From: Astropecten irregularis | Lineage: Eukaryota; Echinodermata; Asteroidea; Paxillosida; Astropectinidae | DNA length: 64,000 bases | NCBI GenBank assembly: GCA_963971285.1 | Contig: OZ020255.1 | Coordinates: 5,022,001-5,086,000, forward strand | Direction of reading: 5' to 3' | Shown: positions 37,078-48,309 of the stretch, piece by piece | Position numbering within the stretch: position 1 is the stretch's first letter | How the letters are laid out: every line of letters begins with the position of its first letter | The notes under the pieces: model-generated | What the model was told of the DNA's origin: nothing | The model's input: only the letters and a program-made list of their open reading frames with translations | The model's database searches: none | Program-made: the position numbers and the translations under genes

Positions 37078-38880
37078 CCCAGAGGCGTATACATAAATTC
37101 AAGATATTTGCGTCTGGATTGGCTAAATGACCAATTACAGGTTAAAGTTACAATCATATTGGATGCAAAAATAATTATGCTTATCTTGCAAAATTATCAC
37201 TGAATTCAACTTTTAATGTATTCAAGTAATTTGTATACAGATGCTATACTTTGCATAAATCGTTAAGTTCAATTAATTTCCGTTGAGCTTCCGATGAACA
37301 TCTGGTATTGATTATTTCTGTGGTATCTATTTATGTCAGGGTGGCGCCAGGTAGTGTTGAACAATAAGCTCACGTGGATTTGAACTTTTCGTCTCTATTG
37401 TCATATTTATATTTCCACTATATAGCATACGACAAGAAAATAAAGAATACAATATGACCAGAAAGCCGCTCCTCGCCAAAGACACACAGAACTATCCTAA
37501 ACAATAATTTAGGTTTTGTGTAGTATTATACTTAATGTTGATACATAGATGAAAAACACACGCGGAAGACGAATTGTTTACAAATGGCCCTCTCTTTAAA
37601 GTTACAAGGTTGGTAAAGCCCCTTCAACACCGGGCCTTACGTACAGTTGCGTAGAATTGGGTAGGGACTAAGCTGCCGTACGCTGTTCCTACGCTAGTGT
37701 ACACTGGCGTACGTTACAATGCGCCGAGTACGCAGAGGGAGTACGCAAGATGGACGCAGAAAATAAAACATGTTTAATTTTTTCGCGTACGCTTTGCGTA
37801 GAGCACTGGACACTGTACGTACGCAGTCTTTACGCGAGTCTACGTAACGCTACGCTACTGTACGCCACGCCTATACGCAATGGTACGCTACCATACGTCT
37901 GCTATACGCAACCCTACGCGCATATACGCCAATCATAATGTTGGTAGGTACGTGGTGCCTCTGCACACGCGCAGCTGTTCAAAAGTAAGCGATATGTCGC
38001 GCGACTTTTTCAAAATTTTGTTATAAAAATCAAAATCAGACCTTCTCTTTTTCAAAAAATTGCCACCTTATATGCCTCATCTTCTTCGCGCTCGGAAGAA
38101 TACATTTTTGCTTAGGGGCCTACTGGTTTTTTGGCAGCTAGGGCGATCCTATATCCTCAGGAGGAGATCATAATTAGTATGCAAATAAACGTACAAAAAA
38201 CGTACAAAATTGTGGGCTTTCCATAGGTTTGTGCACAAACATGGATGCGCCCAGCAGGCATCACTTTTTACACGGAGCTAGCGCTCTAGTAATTTTAATA
38301 TAGCTCTATGATTACCGGGTAGGGCCTATACATTTTATTGAACTAAACACTAGACGTGTTATGGACTTAACTGGTGTAAACAAATTTACCTTGACATAAT
38401 TGTTAGGTTTGGTGAAAGAAAAATGAGTTTATTAGTCAGTTTGTTTATAAGTTTGTTTGTTTGTTTATAGGGGTGTTTCTTTATTTGTTTCGAATCAGTC
38501 GTGATGATCCCTTTCTGACGTCTCTAGTCACTTCTGACTTTGAGATTGTCAACGCATGTAGGTATCAAGAGCTGAAATTGTAGGGGTGAGAGAAAAACTA
38601 TTTCGACATAGTTTTTTTTACATGTATCGAAGCGCTACCATGAGAACATTCCGAAATTCACCCTATACTACTGCATGGTGGAGGGCCAAGTAAGCAGAAG
38701 TAATTATTATCAGCCCAAAGCCAAAATAATGTACTGTATTTACCTTCAGCGCCCTCCGATAGCCTCTCTACCATGAGGCAAATTATATTGCGATATCTTA
38801 TTTCAGGTGTTAATAGGATTTCCTCATAAATACTAAATTATTTTGGTCGGGAGATAGATAATATGCAAATTAGGCTTGCC
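37078..38880. other. Upstream region without recognised gene
   Basis: No coding exon is seen. 37630-37935 is a TACGC/GTACG-rich irregular tract. 38290-38330 holds one arm of the palindrome found at 41970. Confidence 0.5.
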
Positions 38881-39192
38881 ACCCTTCACCGATCTGATGT
38901 CCTCATAATGATATCATCTTCGAATGTGTTCTGTTCTGGCGCATCTGTGTGTGAAGTATAGCTGCTTGCTTATAATGGCCAAACACACTGGTTTATTCTT
39001 ATCCTCTTTCATCTGTATAATATTGCTGAAATTATGATCCCTGTATCAATACAAACTATTTAATTGAAACAAAGGTTAAATGTGTTCTGTTTGATTATCT
39101 TTATACTTCACGTCAGTACATCGCGCTCTTTAAAATGTCTAACCTTGATTGTTTCAATTTGTATACTCTCATTTGTTATCATTAAATGATAA

Positions 39193-39269
39193 GGAAAATG
39201 CTTTTTCTTTTAAATTGTCTTGTCAGTAAATTTTACTGACAAGACAATTTAAAAGAAAAAGCATTTTCC
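39193..39269. repeat. 77-base near-perfect palindrome
   Basis: GGAAAATGCTTTTTCTTTTA..GTCAGTAAA, one central T at 39231, then the exact reverse complement. Arms are 38 bases. Confidence 0.9.
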
Positions 39270-39270
39270 C

Positions 39271-39705
39271 GTGAGAGTATTGGGGTTTACGAAACGGTGG
39301 ATTAGGCTTAGGCTCAGGCTCCAGCTCTGTCATCCATGTGGTGAAAATATAGGTTTTGGTTTTTCATTGAAGCTGAAGCTCTGTTTTACTTTTCAAACCA
39401 TAGAATCTACTTCCAAACCGCTACCAAAAGCCTCTATTTTGATACCCGTTATTTCGGAATGGATTCATAAAAATTGAGCCTTTACAGAGCCTTTTCCTGT
39501 GACAGTATGGGGGTTTAAGAAACGGGGGATAAGGCTTAGGCTCAGGCTCCAGCTCTGTCATCCATGTGGTGAAAATATAGGTTTTGGTTTTTCATTGAAG
39601 CTGAAGCTCTGTTTTACTTTTCAAACCATAGAATCTACTTCCAAACCGCTACGAAAAGCCTCTATTATTTCGGAATGGATTCATGAAAATGGAGCAGGAG
39701 CCTGA
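39271..39705. repeat. Direct repeat, 228-bp period, two copies
   Basis: TTAGGCTCAGGCTCCAGCTC..CTTCCAAACCGCTACC occurs from 39271 and again from 39499. A related element with GGCTCCGGCTC ends is at 63012-63235. The two 68-codon open frames in it are repeats of each other, not a gene. Confidence 0.85.
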
Positions 39706-40795
39706 GACGGAGCCTGTGCGTCCTGTGAATAACGAATGGTTGTGTATTGGGTGTGGGTGCGTTTGTTTGTTTGGTTGCTTATTGACTGTCTGTTTGTCTT
39801 TCTCACCCTTTTTTCATGTACTTCGCTTTACGAATCTTTGGAAATTGGAACAATCTTTAAATTACACTGAAACATCAACTTTCAGACAGTGAACAGCATT
39901 GTTTCATGATGCATATATACTTGTTTTATTTCAATTTAGGCTACCCCTTGGAATGAAATGGGACGGATAGAGCATGTGGGAATTTGCATTTACGTTACAC
40001 GTCGGGTTGACTGATAAGCATTTTAATTGCAACAGCTGGTATCTATTCTGCTTTGTTTTATTTGGAATCGAAAAACATCCCTATAACTCCGACCTCCTTC
40101 CAATATAACTGAACAGATATTATGCAATTGCAATTGAAAAATCAAATCAAAGATGGAAAGTGATTCACTTTTGAGCTGTCCATTATCACACAATCACTGT
40201 AGCGTGTAGAGTTATTAACGCCGCGTGTTTCCTTCGGAATTTATTTCTCTGCTGACATTTTGAACAGCATTAATTAACATATATTAATGACTAAATATTC
40301 CTTATCACAGCTGGAAGTTGATTACTTTCATGTGTGGGAGAGATATTCCAAACCGGAATGGAAATTTGCCGTTCAAATGGCTTTTGAGCGTTTGCCTACT
40401 CTGTGGTAGGCCTATACACTTTGCGACAGATCGCTTCCCAATAAGGCATTTGTGAGTTAAATTTGAATAGTGTCTGGTACATATGCTTCTTATGTTTTAT
40501 ATAAACACCCACATTGGAATTGTTCAGACATAAGACTATATACATGATATGAGCAAGCTTTTGCTTAGTTACATAAACAAAGGAACCAGTCCATTCCAGA
40601 GATAAGTATCGCTATGCAAAAGTTTACCCCCAACCAGATGATATATGCTACACAGTCTTTAATCTGGGATATTGAAATTGGGGCGTGTATATGCTCGTGT
40701 GCACAAAGCTCCTGTACTACTTTACAACATCCGACATTTTTAATTTTGTTTTAAAGCATGGAGTATTTTCTACGAAGCTGTATTAGGGACATGCT
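39706..40795. other. Region without recognised features
   Basis: AT-rich sequence without splice-bounded coding signal or clear repeat termini. Confidence 0.4.
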
Positions 40796-40804
40796 GAAAA
40801 AATT

Positions 40805-41024
40805 TATATGTACGAGTTATGTCGTACGTACGACTTATGAATCATATCTCGTACGTAGGCCCTACGTACGAGATGTAAGTCGTATGTACGACTTATGAAT
40901 CATATCTCGTACGTACGACATATCTCGTACGTACGACTTATGAATCATATCTCGTACGTACGATATATAGTCGTACGTACGAGTTATATGTCGTACGTAG
41001 TCGTACGTACGAGATGGAATCTAT
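40805..41024. repeat. GTACGTAC palindrome array
   Basis: TCGTACGTACGA-type palindromes recur about ten times with ATATCTCGTACG and GACTTATGAATC spacers over 220 bases. Confidence 0.8.
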
Positions 41025-41268
41025 GCGCCCGGGTCGTAGCCATGCAAATTCCCTGTAGCTTAGTTTTAACTGTAGGCCTACCCTAAAAACAAAACCAAAA
41101 ACTCAGCAAATGTAGGAAATTCATTCCCACTGCTTATACATTTACATGTATATTGCAAGCACCGTGCAGTAACGGATTAAAACCTGGGAAAGAAGCGAGT
41201 AATATGGTGAAAAGAAATCGACACCTATGAATACAGAGTAATGTTTCCCACGGAGCGTCTCACTCTTA

Positions 41269-41762
41269 GGGGCCGTCCATAAAGTACGTACGCACGAAGG
41301 GGGGGAGGGGGGGTTGTTACCGATGCGTACGCCATGCGTACAGGGGGGGAGGGGGGGTTAAGGCCAATGCGTACCGTACGCAAACGAAAAATTTGCATAG
41401 CATTATCGCGCGAAAAGAGAGGTAAAAAACGTGAAAAAAGCACCGGGATTGTTTTCTTTTTTCCTTTTTTTTCTTATTCAACATGGTGAAAAATAGTAAA
41501 ATCCATCTGTAAATGTATAAAAACCTGTTAAACTTTAGTCATTCATTTCGGAATTTGAAAGTGACGTCCGGAATACGGTGACATTTTAATGATGCTAAAG
41601 CAAGGGACCACGAGAAGTGAAAAACCTAATGTGGGATGCGTATGCGTACAGGGGGGGAGGGGGGGTTGGGACCAATGCGTACGCCATGCGTACAGAGGGG
41701 GAGGGGGGGGGGGGGTCAAAAAAGTCGGCATTTCGTGCGTACGTACTTTATGGACGGCCCCT
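41269..41762. mobile_element. 494-bp TIR element with G-runs
   Basis: The ends are GGGGCCGTCCATAAAGTACG and CGTACTTTATGGACGGCCCC (about 30-bp perfect TIRs extending to CGCACGAA), flanked by TTA on both sides. Subterminal GCGTACGCCATGCGTAC and G-run blocks occur at both ends. No transposase is seen. Confidence 0.85.
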
Positions 41763-41969
41763 TATAGTATTCTTCCGCGTCGCGTCTAGAACTTTTTTAA
41801 GACAACAACCTCGTGTAGTCCTACACGTACGTATTGCCAATGTAAATTACATGTACATTGTACATTACGTGTACACTGCACACAGTACACATTGTACAGC
41901 CATGTTTGTATTATGCGTATATCACAGAAATAATGAATAAAAAAAAGAGAGGTCAGAATATAAAAACCA

Positions 41970-42009
41970 TAGAGCTATATTAAAATTAATTTTAATATAG
42001 CTCTATGAT
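41970..42009. repeat. 40-base perfect palindrome
   Basis: CATAGAGCTATATTAAAATT followed by its exact reverse complement. Confidence 0.85.
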
Positions 42010-42589
42010 AAAAACCCTGAATGAGTGTGGAATGAATGAGTGTTTAAAGCATTGAAACGACCACAAGTGTGTTTTTATTTTCATTTTTTTTTATTTGAAA
42101 ACAATGATAATTTTTAACTATAAAAAAACTGATAATTTGAACTGATAATAAGACCAAATTTTACATTCAGGATAAGGTGAAGTTACTAAAGACACACAAA
42201 GTGACAACAAAGATTTATTTTTCACATATGTCTTTACGGGAGCACCGTACTACCAACGCAATCCTCGGAAACAGGGCACAGTCATCTGAGTAGACGCGTT
42301 GTGAGTTGACATCAGAAATCACACCGTTGCACAAAAGTAGTTTAAAACATCGGTGAAGAATTTAACGTTGTTAGCATACTTCCTGGTAGTGGTACCTATG
42401 GAAGGTAATTAGGACATTAGTTCACATCTTGCATTTGTTTTGTTTTCTAAATCAAGGAAGAAGCCTTATACCCTCGGAAACCAGTCACAGGAGGATATAC
42501 TGTTGTATGAGCGAGCGACGTATGACAGCGGCATTTCTTGATGTCTGCATGAACGGCATGAGTTCCGGTATTTTTGGGTGAGTGTCTTG
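42010..42589. other. Region without recognised features
   Basis: No coding or repeat structure that I can support. Confidence 0.35.
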
Positions 42590-43025
42590 TAATAGACCGA
42601 TCCAGTAAGCCCCGCCCCATTTTGCATTGACCAATCACAGCCGCGAAAATCTGATCACCAATTGCAGCAGCCATTTTGGTGATCTCATGCTGGAGATCGC
42701 GGTATTGATTACTGCGGTGTTTACGTTTACGAACTGGAAAAACAATAAATACCGTCCTCTGTAAGTGCAGCACAATTCACAAGTACAGTATCTTTCTGCT
42801 ACAAATTGATGGTGTTTATATTTCCATTGCAATTCTAACTCTCGATGGCCTGGTAAGAGAGGAAATGTACATTTGTGACCTTTTCCAAAACCAGAGTCCC
42901 ATAGAGATAAGTGCTTTCGGTGATGGGCGTGCAACGCGTGTTGGCGATCGTGACACGTTACGCGCGCGCGTGTGCGTCGTTGCTTGGCCGTTGCTATGGT
43001 GGGCGTGGCCTACTGGATCGGTCTA
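42590..43025. mobile_element. TIR element (TAGACCGATCCAGTA ends)
   Basis: TAATAGACCGATCCAGTAAG at the left is mirrored by CTACTGGATCGGTCTAATA at the right. Subterminal CCCCGCCCC / GGGCGTGG also pair. Confidence 0.8.
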
Positions 43026-43979
43026 ATACCCATGAGTGCAATAGGCATGAATAATAACGTTTGGAAGTTTGTTTTGAGCTGTCGACCGTGAGTTTGTCTT
43101 ACTTGAGTGAGCCCTATCACTTAGTCCAGGGCAGGAAATAAATGGGGGCCATGGCCTTCGCTTCGGTAATCCTGGGTTTTAGGTGGCTAAATTATTTTGG
43201 TCTCTAACTTCAGCCAATGCATCACAGCGTAGCGGACTGTTGTATGGAGGGCCAAAATGACAAAATTTGATTGTAAGATTTTTTTCATTTTTGGCGAGCT
43301 GCAGTGAAGCATGCAGTGCGAGTATTATGTAATGCCGATAAATTTCCGGCCGTCCGCGTGAAATGTTTAAGTGTTGTTTTTTTTTTTTTTGGGGGGGGGG
43401 GTTGGTTTTGTCTTAAAATTTATTAATTAGCAGTATTTCAATCTGGAAAGACAATAATTTTATTTATTTTTTTTTAAATTTGCTATCCGTGTTTGTAATT
43501 CCACGTAAGGCCGCAGCTAGCCATGACAGCTTCGCTGTTCTAGTTTTGGTTTATGTGACTGATGAAGTGCAACAAAAAGCACACTCAGAAAATATGCTTT
43601 GAACCTCCCGTAAAAGGATACAAACAAAGGGCTCAGCATATTATCACCGGAATAAAGTTGTTCTTTAAAAGTTCTTTTCTTCCCTTCCTCTTTCCTTCTT
43701 TGCTAGCGTTCCACTGCATGGTATGATTTTGTATTAATCTTGGTGATTGATATTTTCTGACTGCTTTTTTTAAGCATGGAGGTAGAAATAGAGGCAGAAC
43801 AACAAACCTGTTCTTCTCAGTTGGAATGTCAGTCTGCTGTTTTCACTACTATAAATCATAATAGTTGCGCTGGTTTCCCTTCCTCTCACCTTCTCAGCTC
43901 TATGAAATTAGCCCCAGCTGACGAGGAAGTGGTTATATTGGAACCATATTCTTACGTTTACATTTTTCTTTGTGTTTAG
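43026..43979. other. Upstream of the ABCB6 relic
   Basis: A T/G-run near 43378-43402 and a family E-like fragment (43895-43915) are present. No further 5' ABCB6 exon is seen. Confidence 0.45.
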
Positions 43980-44082
43980 CTGGAATTGGACTCTTGAGCA
44001 ATGCTCGTACCTTCCTTTGGATTGAAGTATTGCAGTACACCACTAAGAGCATCATGGTTCGTGTCTTCAGTCACATGCACAG
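43980..44082 (+). pseudogene. ABCB6: ABCB6-like exon a: transmembrane/intracellular loop
   Basis: After TTTAG it encodes GIGLLSNARTFLWIEVLQYT and TKSIMVRVFSHMH. The donor is GTACCT. The frame is intact in this exon. Confidence 0.85.
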
Positions 44083-44416
44083 GTACCTGGCTAATTCAGT
44101 AATTTGCTTCCAGAAATTGACAGCATTTTTATGTTCCCTGTTATAACCAGGCCTATCTCAACTTCAAGAGGGAGGTATCATTGAAATTGACTTCAAACCT
44201 TTTTCTTCTTCTTTTTTTGTGAAGTATTTTGTCACATTTAATTACTGTGGAGCCGAGGCTAAGATTCAGTTCTCAAAATGCAAATAGTCTAGAAACTAGA
44301 GAAACTGCTTAGCACTTTGACTATATAAACAGATAGAATAGAAACAATTAAAATCAGTGCTCAATCACCAAAAAATATGATGGAGGCCAAATTTTTGACC
44401 CTACTGGGTCTTCATC

Positions 44417-44665
44417 AGGGGCCAATTTCATAGAGCTGCTTAGCACAAAAAATCGCAAAGCATGAAATTTCTGCCTTGATAAAAACATAATTATAACAAC
44501 CAAATTTCCATGTGTACGTTGTGTATCACTTGCAATTGTTCTTTGGCTGTTGTTCGCTGACCATGAATATCAAATCAAATTTTCAATGGTGGTTTGTTTG
44601 ATTGGGCAAGACATTTTTTGTTCTAAGCAACTTGTTGTGCTAAGCATCTCTTTGAAATTGGTCCC
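44417..44665. mobile_element. Family E element
   Basis: GGGGCCAATTTCATAGAGCT at the left, and GCTAAGCATCTCTTTGAAAT with TTGGTCCC at the right. The CACTTGCAATTG interior is present. Confidence 0.75.
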
Positions 44666-44867
44666 AAAGCTGGGAATGGTGTTTGGAATGCTGAGAATTA
44701 TACATTCAAACATTCATTCTATTCAGCTAGGTATAAAAAAACTGTTTATCTGATGAAAAACTTGTGGTCTTCTTAATACGGAAATGCTGTTTTCAATAGA
44801 TATCACTGTTTTTAATTTCATATCTTGATGGACTTTGTGGGGTACTGTGGTCTTGTGGTCTACTGGC

Positions 44868-45202
44868 GTGTCAAACTGAAGATCCTGTGGTCAATCTACT
44901 GATTGTGGGTTCGAATCCAGCCATCGGTTTATGGTGCTTGCATCCGAGGGCAAGACGCTTTGTCTATTGCTCCTCTTCACCCAGGTGTAAATGGGTACCA
45001 ACTTCCTGCGAGGGTAGAGATGGCTTTGTGGTTTGATTAGCCTCTGTGCGCCCTATGGTTGCCAGGGCTGTATGCTCCCCAGGGAGTTGAGATGGTTTCA
45101 GGAAAAAATGGCCCGATGACCAGGGATAATGATAATGTACAGCGCTTTGATCTTACCTTAGAAAGGCACTTTATAAAATGCCCGTTATTATTATTATTAT
45201 TA
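44868..45202 (+). mobile_element. SINE type 3 with TTA-repeat tail
   Basis: GGGTTCGAATCCAGCCATCG (box B type) leads a body with CTCCTCTTCACCCAGGTG and a GCCCGATGACCAGGGATAA tail, ending in (TTA)n directly before an ABCB6 acceptor. Relatives are at 13120, 45510 and 7132. Confidence 0.7.
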
Positions 45203-45207
45203 CACAG

Positions 45208-45299
45208 TCTGTCAATGCACTGGCATTTGAAACGGAAGACAGGGGAGTTAAGTTGCGCATGATGGACAGAGGTACGCTCAGTGTCAACAATCTCCTCAG
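45208..45299 (+). pseudogene. ABCB6: ABCB6-like exon b with 1-nt deletion
   Basis: It encodes LSMHWHLKRKTGE in one frame and KLRMMDRGTLSVNNLL in the next. The exon is 92 nt where 93 is needed. The break lies at the GGGGAGTTAAG near 45241-45251. The acceptor follows a SINE tail. Confidence 0.8.
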
Positions 45300-45509
45300 G
45301 TCAGTATGTACATTCCTTATTTTTATACCTCATAAATATTCATGACATAGAGCCGAATCCCAATTGGTCAATTCACCATCAAGTGCTAGTGGTAATTTGC
45401 TGATCACCAGCGAGTAGGCCGGGGAATCTCCGAAGAAACTGTTACACGTGTAACATCTCTCTGCGCATCTATCCTAGTTTGCAGTGCGCATGCGTGAACT
45501 TCTCTTGGT

Positions 45510-45602
45510 TGCAATCCAGTCATAGGCTAGTGGTGCTTGCGTTTTTGGGCAAGAACTTTGCCACATATTGCTCCTCTTCACCCAGGAGTAAATGGGTATA
45601 CC
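45510..45602 (+). mobile_element. SINE type 3 fragment
   Basis: TAGTGGTGCTTGCG and TTGCTCCTCTTCACCCAGGA match the type 3 body only. Confidence 0.55.
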
Positions 45603-45639
45603 TGTTACTTTTGTGCGCTAATAATACGTCGTAAACACA

Positions 45640-46020
45640 CCGGCTTTTCATGAAAATGCCGTGTACTTACTGCGCAGTGTCCGATTGTGGTGGCAGGGGG
45701 GACATGAGTTCCCAAAGAACAAAGAAATGCAGAATATGTGGCGATTAGCCATCAAAAGGGCGAGTTACAAGCGATCATGGTGGCTGACGGCAAACATCAT
45801 AATGTTTTTAATTTGTATTTTCGGGCATTACAATTGGGTTGGGCGGCAATGAGAAGCCAAAAGTTATTTTTAAATGTCCTGAATTTAATGATCACAGCAT
45901 TTTCCTGCGTCTTTAGGAGAGTTTTTTGACAATCGCCGTACTAAAGTGTGTACAAAAGTTTTCAGGACACATTTTGTTTGATGCCCTCTATCGACAGCTC
46001 GCTCAAGAAGTCTCCCATTG
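45640..46020 (+). mobile_element. Transposon relic with THAP-like domain, plus copy
   Basis: MPCTYCAVSDCGG (45656 on) and, in a shifted frame, GGHEFPKNKEMQNMWRLAIK recall the C-x-x-C and FP...W of THAP zinc fingers. The right flank GCCCTCTATCGACAGCT matches 55479-55520 inverted. THAP fingers occur in P-element-type transposases. Confidence 0.5.
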
Positions 46021-46039
46021 GGATAAATGTCTCAGGAGC

Positions 46040-46490
46040 AGTGTTGTATGACTCGAGGCCTGCCTCGGCCTCGAGGCCGGAAAATTGCTGCCTCGGCCTC
46101 GGCCTTTGCCTCGTGGGTCCATGACCTGGCCTTGGCCTCGGCCTCGAAGAATTTTGAATGATGACTCGGTCCGAGGCCGGGAATTTTTTTTATTTAAATC
46201 TGGAACGTGTTTCCCAACATTTTAGGGGGACAATTGTCAATTTTTCTTTAAACACACTTTACAGAAAGAAAGTTAAAACATCACGTGAATAGCACTCACC
46301 TACATCGCGACATTATTGTGTAGCATGCATCAAGTGTAATGAATTGAGAGCTAGTGTGGTTTTTTTAGACCCATGACTCGGCCTTGGCCTCGGCTGCTCA
46401 TGAGAAACTCGGCCTCGGCCTTGGAGACCCATGACTCTGACTTGGCCTCGGCCTCGGAGGTTGTGGACTCGGATACAACACTGCTCAGGA
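46040..46490. repeat. CCTCGG-rich low-complexity blocks
   Basis: Two tracts of GCCTCGGCCTCGG units (46055-46180 and 46375-46480) are in inverted context around a non-repetitive centre. It is probably a foldback element. Confidence 0.6.
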
Positions 46491-46643
46491 GATTAACCAG
46501 ATACAATGTGACTGAAGGCAGATTCTAAGGTAAACAACCAAATCCTGGTTTGGTAAAGGCTGGAGTTTTTAGAGGGGAAATCTCCTCATGACCGCTTTCA
46601 TCCTTGACAATGACTCTGTTTCTCTCTTTGATTGTATTTTCAG

Positions 46644-46765
46644 TTACATCATCTTTCAGATAATGCCCACCATTGTTGACATCATCGTTGCTATCGTGTT
46701 CTTTATCACCTCATTCAATGCCTGGTTTGGTCTGATAGTCTTCGTTGCTATGGTGGTGTATCTCG
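46644..46765 (+). pseudogene. ABCB6: ABCB6-like exon c: transmembrane helices
   Basis: It encodes SYIIFQIMPTIVDIIVAIVF and FNAWFGLIVFVAMVVYL, two hydrophobic helices of the core. The acceptor is TTTTCAG, the donor GTAAGT. The frame is intact. Confidence 0.88.
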
Positions 46766-46798
46766 GTAAGTACTGATAAGCCTAGTATACGTATTCCG

Positions 46799-47214
46799 TA
46801 GGCACGTTCACACACAGACTCGAGTATTAATTGGGTCGCACCTCAAATCGCGACCTAATAGTCACGCTTTTTGTTGTGTCCACACAGGCAAAAAAGCGCG
46901 ACCCAAATCGCACCGGTATGATTTCTATCAAACTGTGCGTATGCGATTCTAAATGTTTAGCATGAATTGTTGGCATGCATCCTGTGCTACGTACACTCGC
47001 GCGCAATTGCCTTGCATGATGGGATAACAAAAAAAACAGGGTTTTTTTGTGAACCATTCACACAGCAAATAATCGTGACTATTTGCAAAAAGACGCACTA
47101 TTAGTGAGATTTGAATCGCGCTCCAAATCGCAATCATTTCTGTACACACGAATCGCAGCGATTTGAATCGCGAGCCAAATAGTCGCGCTTTTTTGGTGTG
47201 TGTGAACATGCCTA
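46799..47214. mobile_element. Family G element, long copy
   Basis: AGGCACGTTCACACAC at the left pairs with GGTGTGTGTGAACATGCCT at the right. The interior repeats GCGACCCAAATCGC. Confidence 0.75.
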
Positions 47215-47335
47215 ATAGAGCACAACACCCCCCCCCCCCCCCCATGATCAATTTAGCTGTTTATTTCGCAGGCTTGATTTTTATTCCATGACAAATGAAA
47301 TTATTAATAAACAGACCGCAGCTATCATGTATCAA

Positions 47336-47363
47336 CTTTACCAAAGTATGATACTACCTTTAA
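47336..47363 (+). mobile_element. MITE family A right-end fragment
   Basis: ACCAAAGTATGATACTACCT then TTAA only. Confidence 0.6.
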
Positions 47364-47412
47364 CTCATGGACATTTCTGAAAGTTATCAAAAGATTCCGG
47401 AATTATATTCCC

Positions 47413-47781
47413 TTAAAGGTAATATCATACTTTGATTTCTGTCAAAGAAATTTATACAGATTCTAGGGCGAAAATATTAAGACAGATACAGTAACAGTCA
47501 TCTGTGAAAATTTCAGTCCAATACGGTGCCCACTTTTTGAGAAAACAGTGAAAAACGGCCACAGTATTTCTTAAGTCTTTTCTCTTTTATTTTTGACCTT
47601 TTAAAAGATCAAAAAGATCTTCGGTCATTGTTTTACTAAGTTCTGGATAAATACAGCATTGCAGGCAGAAACATGTTAATGGTATGTTTCTACCACCACC
47701 ATCTTCATACCCTGTAAGTTATACATAAATCTGTGAAGATTTCTGTTTTGGTTCCTTACCAAAGTATGATACTACCTTTAA
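47413..47781 (+). mobile_element. MITE family A, full copy
   Basis: TTAAAGGTAATATCATACTT to GTATGATACTACCTTTAA, 369 bp. Confidence 0.8.
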
Positions 47782-47941
47782 ACATGTTATGTTGTTACAC
47801 TGGAGCAGTTTTCCTGCATTGCACTTTCAGTCCCATTGGTGTTACAGAATCTTGTACGGCCATAGCACATCCAATAAAATGGATCATGTTCAGATTTCTC
47901 TGTATAAATAATGCATGTGACCTTTGACCATTTCTTGACAG

Positions 47942-48051
47942 TTGCCACCATCGTCATCACGGAATCGCGGATGAAATTCCGGCGGGCTATGAACCTGGCC
48001 AACAACAATATGAAGCAAAAAGGGATGGATTCCCTGATCAATTTTGAAACG
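47942..48051 (+). pseudogene. ABCB6: ABCB6-like exon d: loop after the transmembrane core
   Basis: It encodes [20 protein letters not shown] and [10 protein letters not shown], then GTAAAC. The next family residues (VKYY..E) are not found before the retroelement. Confidence 0.86.
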
Positions 48052-48309
48052 GTAAACATTTGAATTTTTCTTCCCTTATTCAACTTTCAGTGACTTAAAA
48101 TTATTCCCCAGTCATTTTTTGGTTTTGGTTATTTGATAATGATATTGATTGAAAAAGCCACAACCTTTTTGAGTGGTCCCCCATGTAACATTTTTGGGGG
48201 TTTGCAGCATTGCCTACATATTGTTCGTATCTTAAATCCAGCGTACAGGATTTGCAAGGCCTAAAAAAAATGTATTGAGTTTGAGATGGAAAATGGACTC
48301 AACAGTGCA

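Noticed and set aside
39271-39705. Two paralogous small genes (68 codons each)
   Set aside because: They are two copies of a direct repeat that also occurs as a foldback element at 63012-63235.
43776-43979. Upstream ABCB6 coding exon
   Set aside because: The frame includes a family E fragment (CTCTATGAAATTAGCCCC) and runs into the acceptor tract; the residues do not resemble the family.
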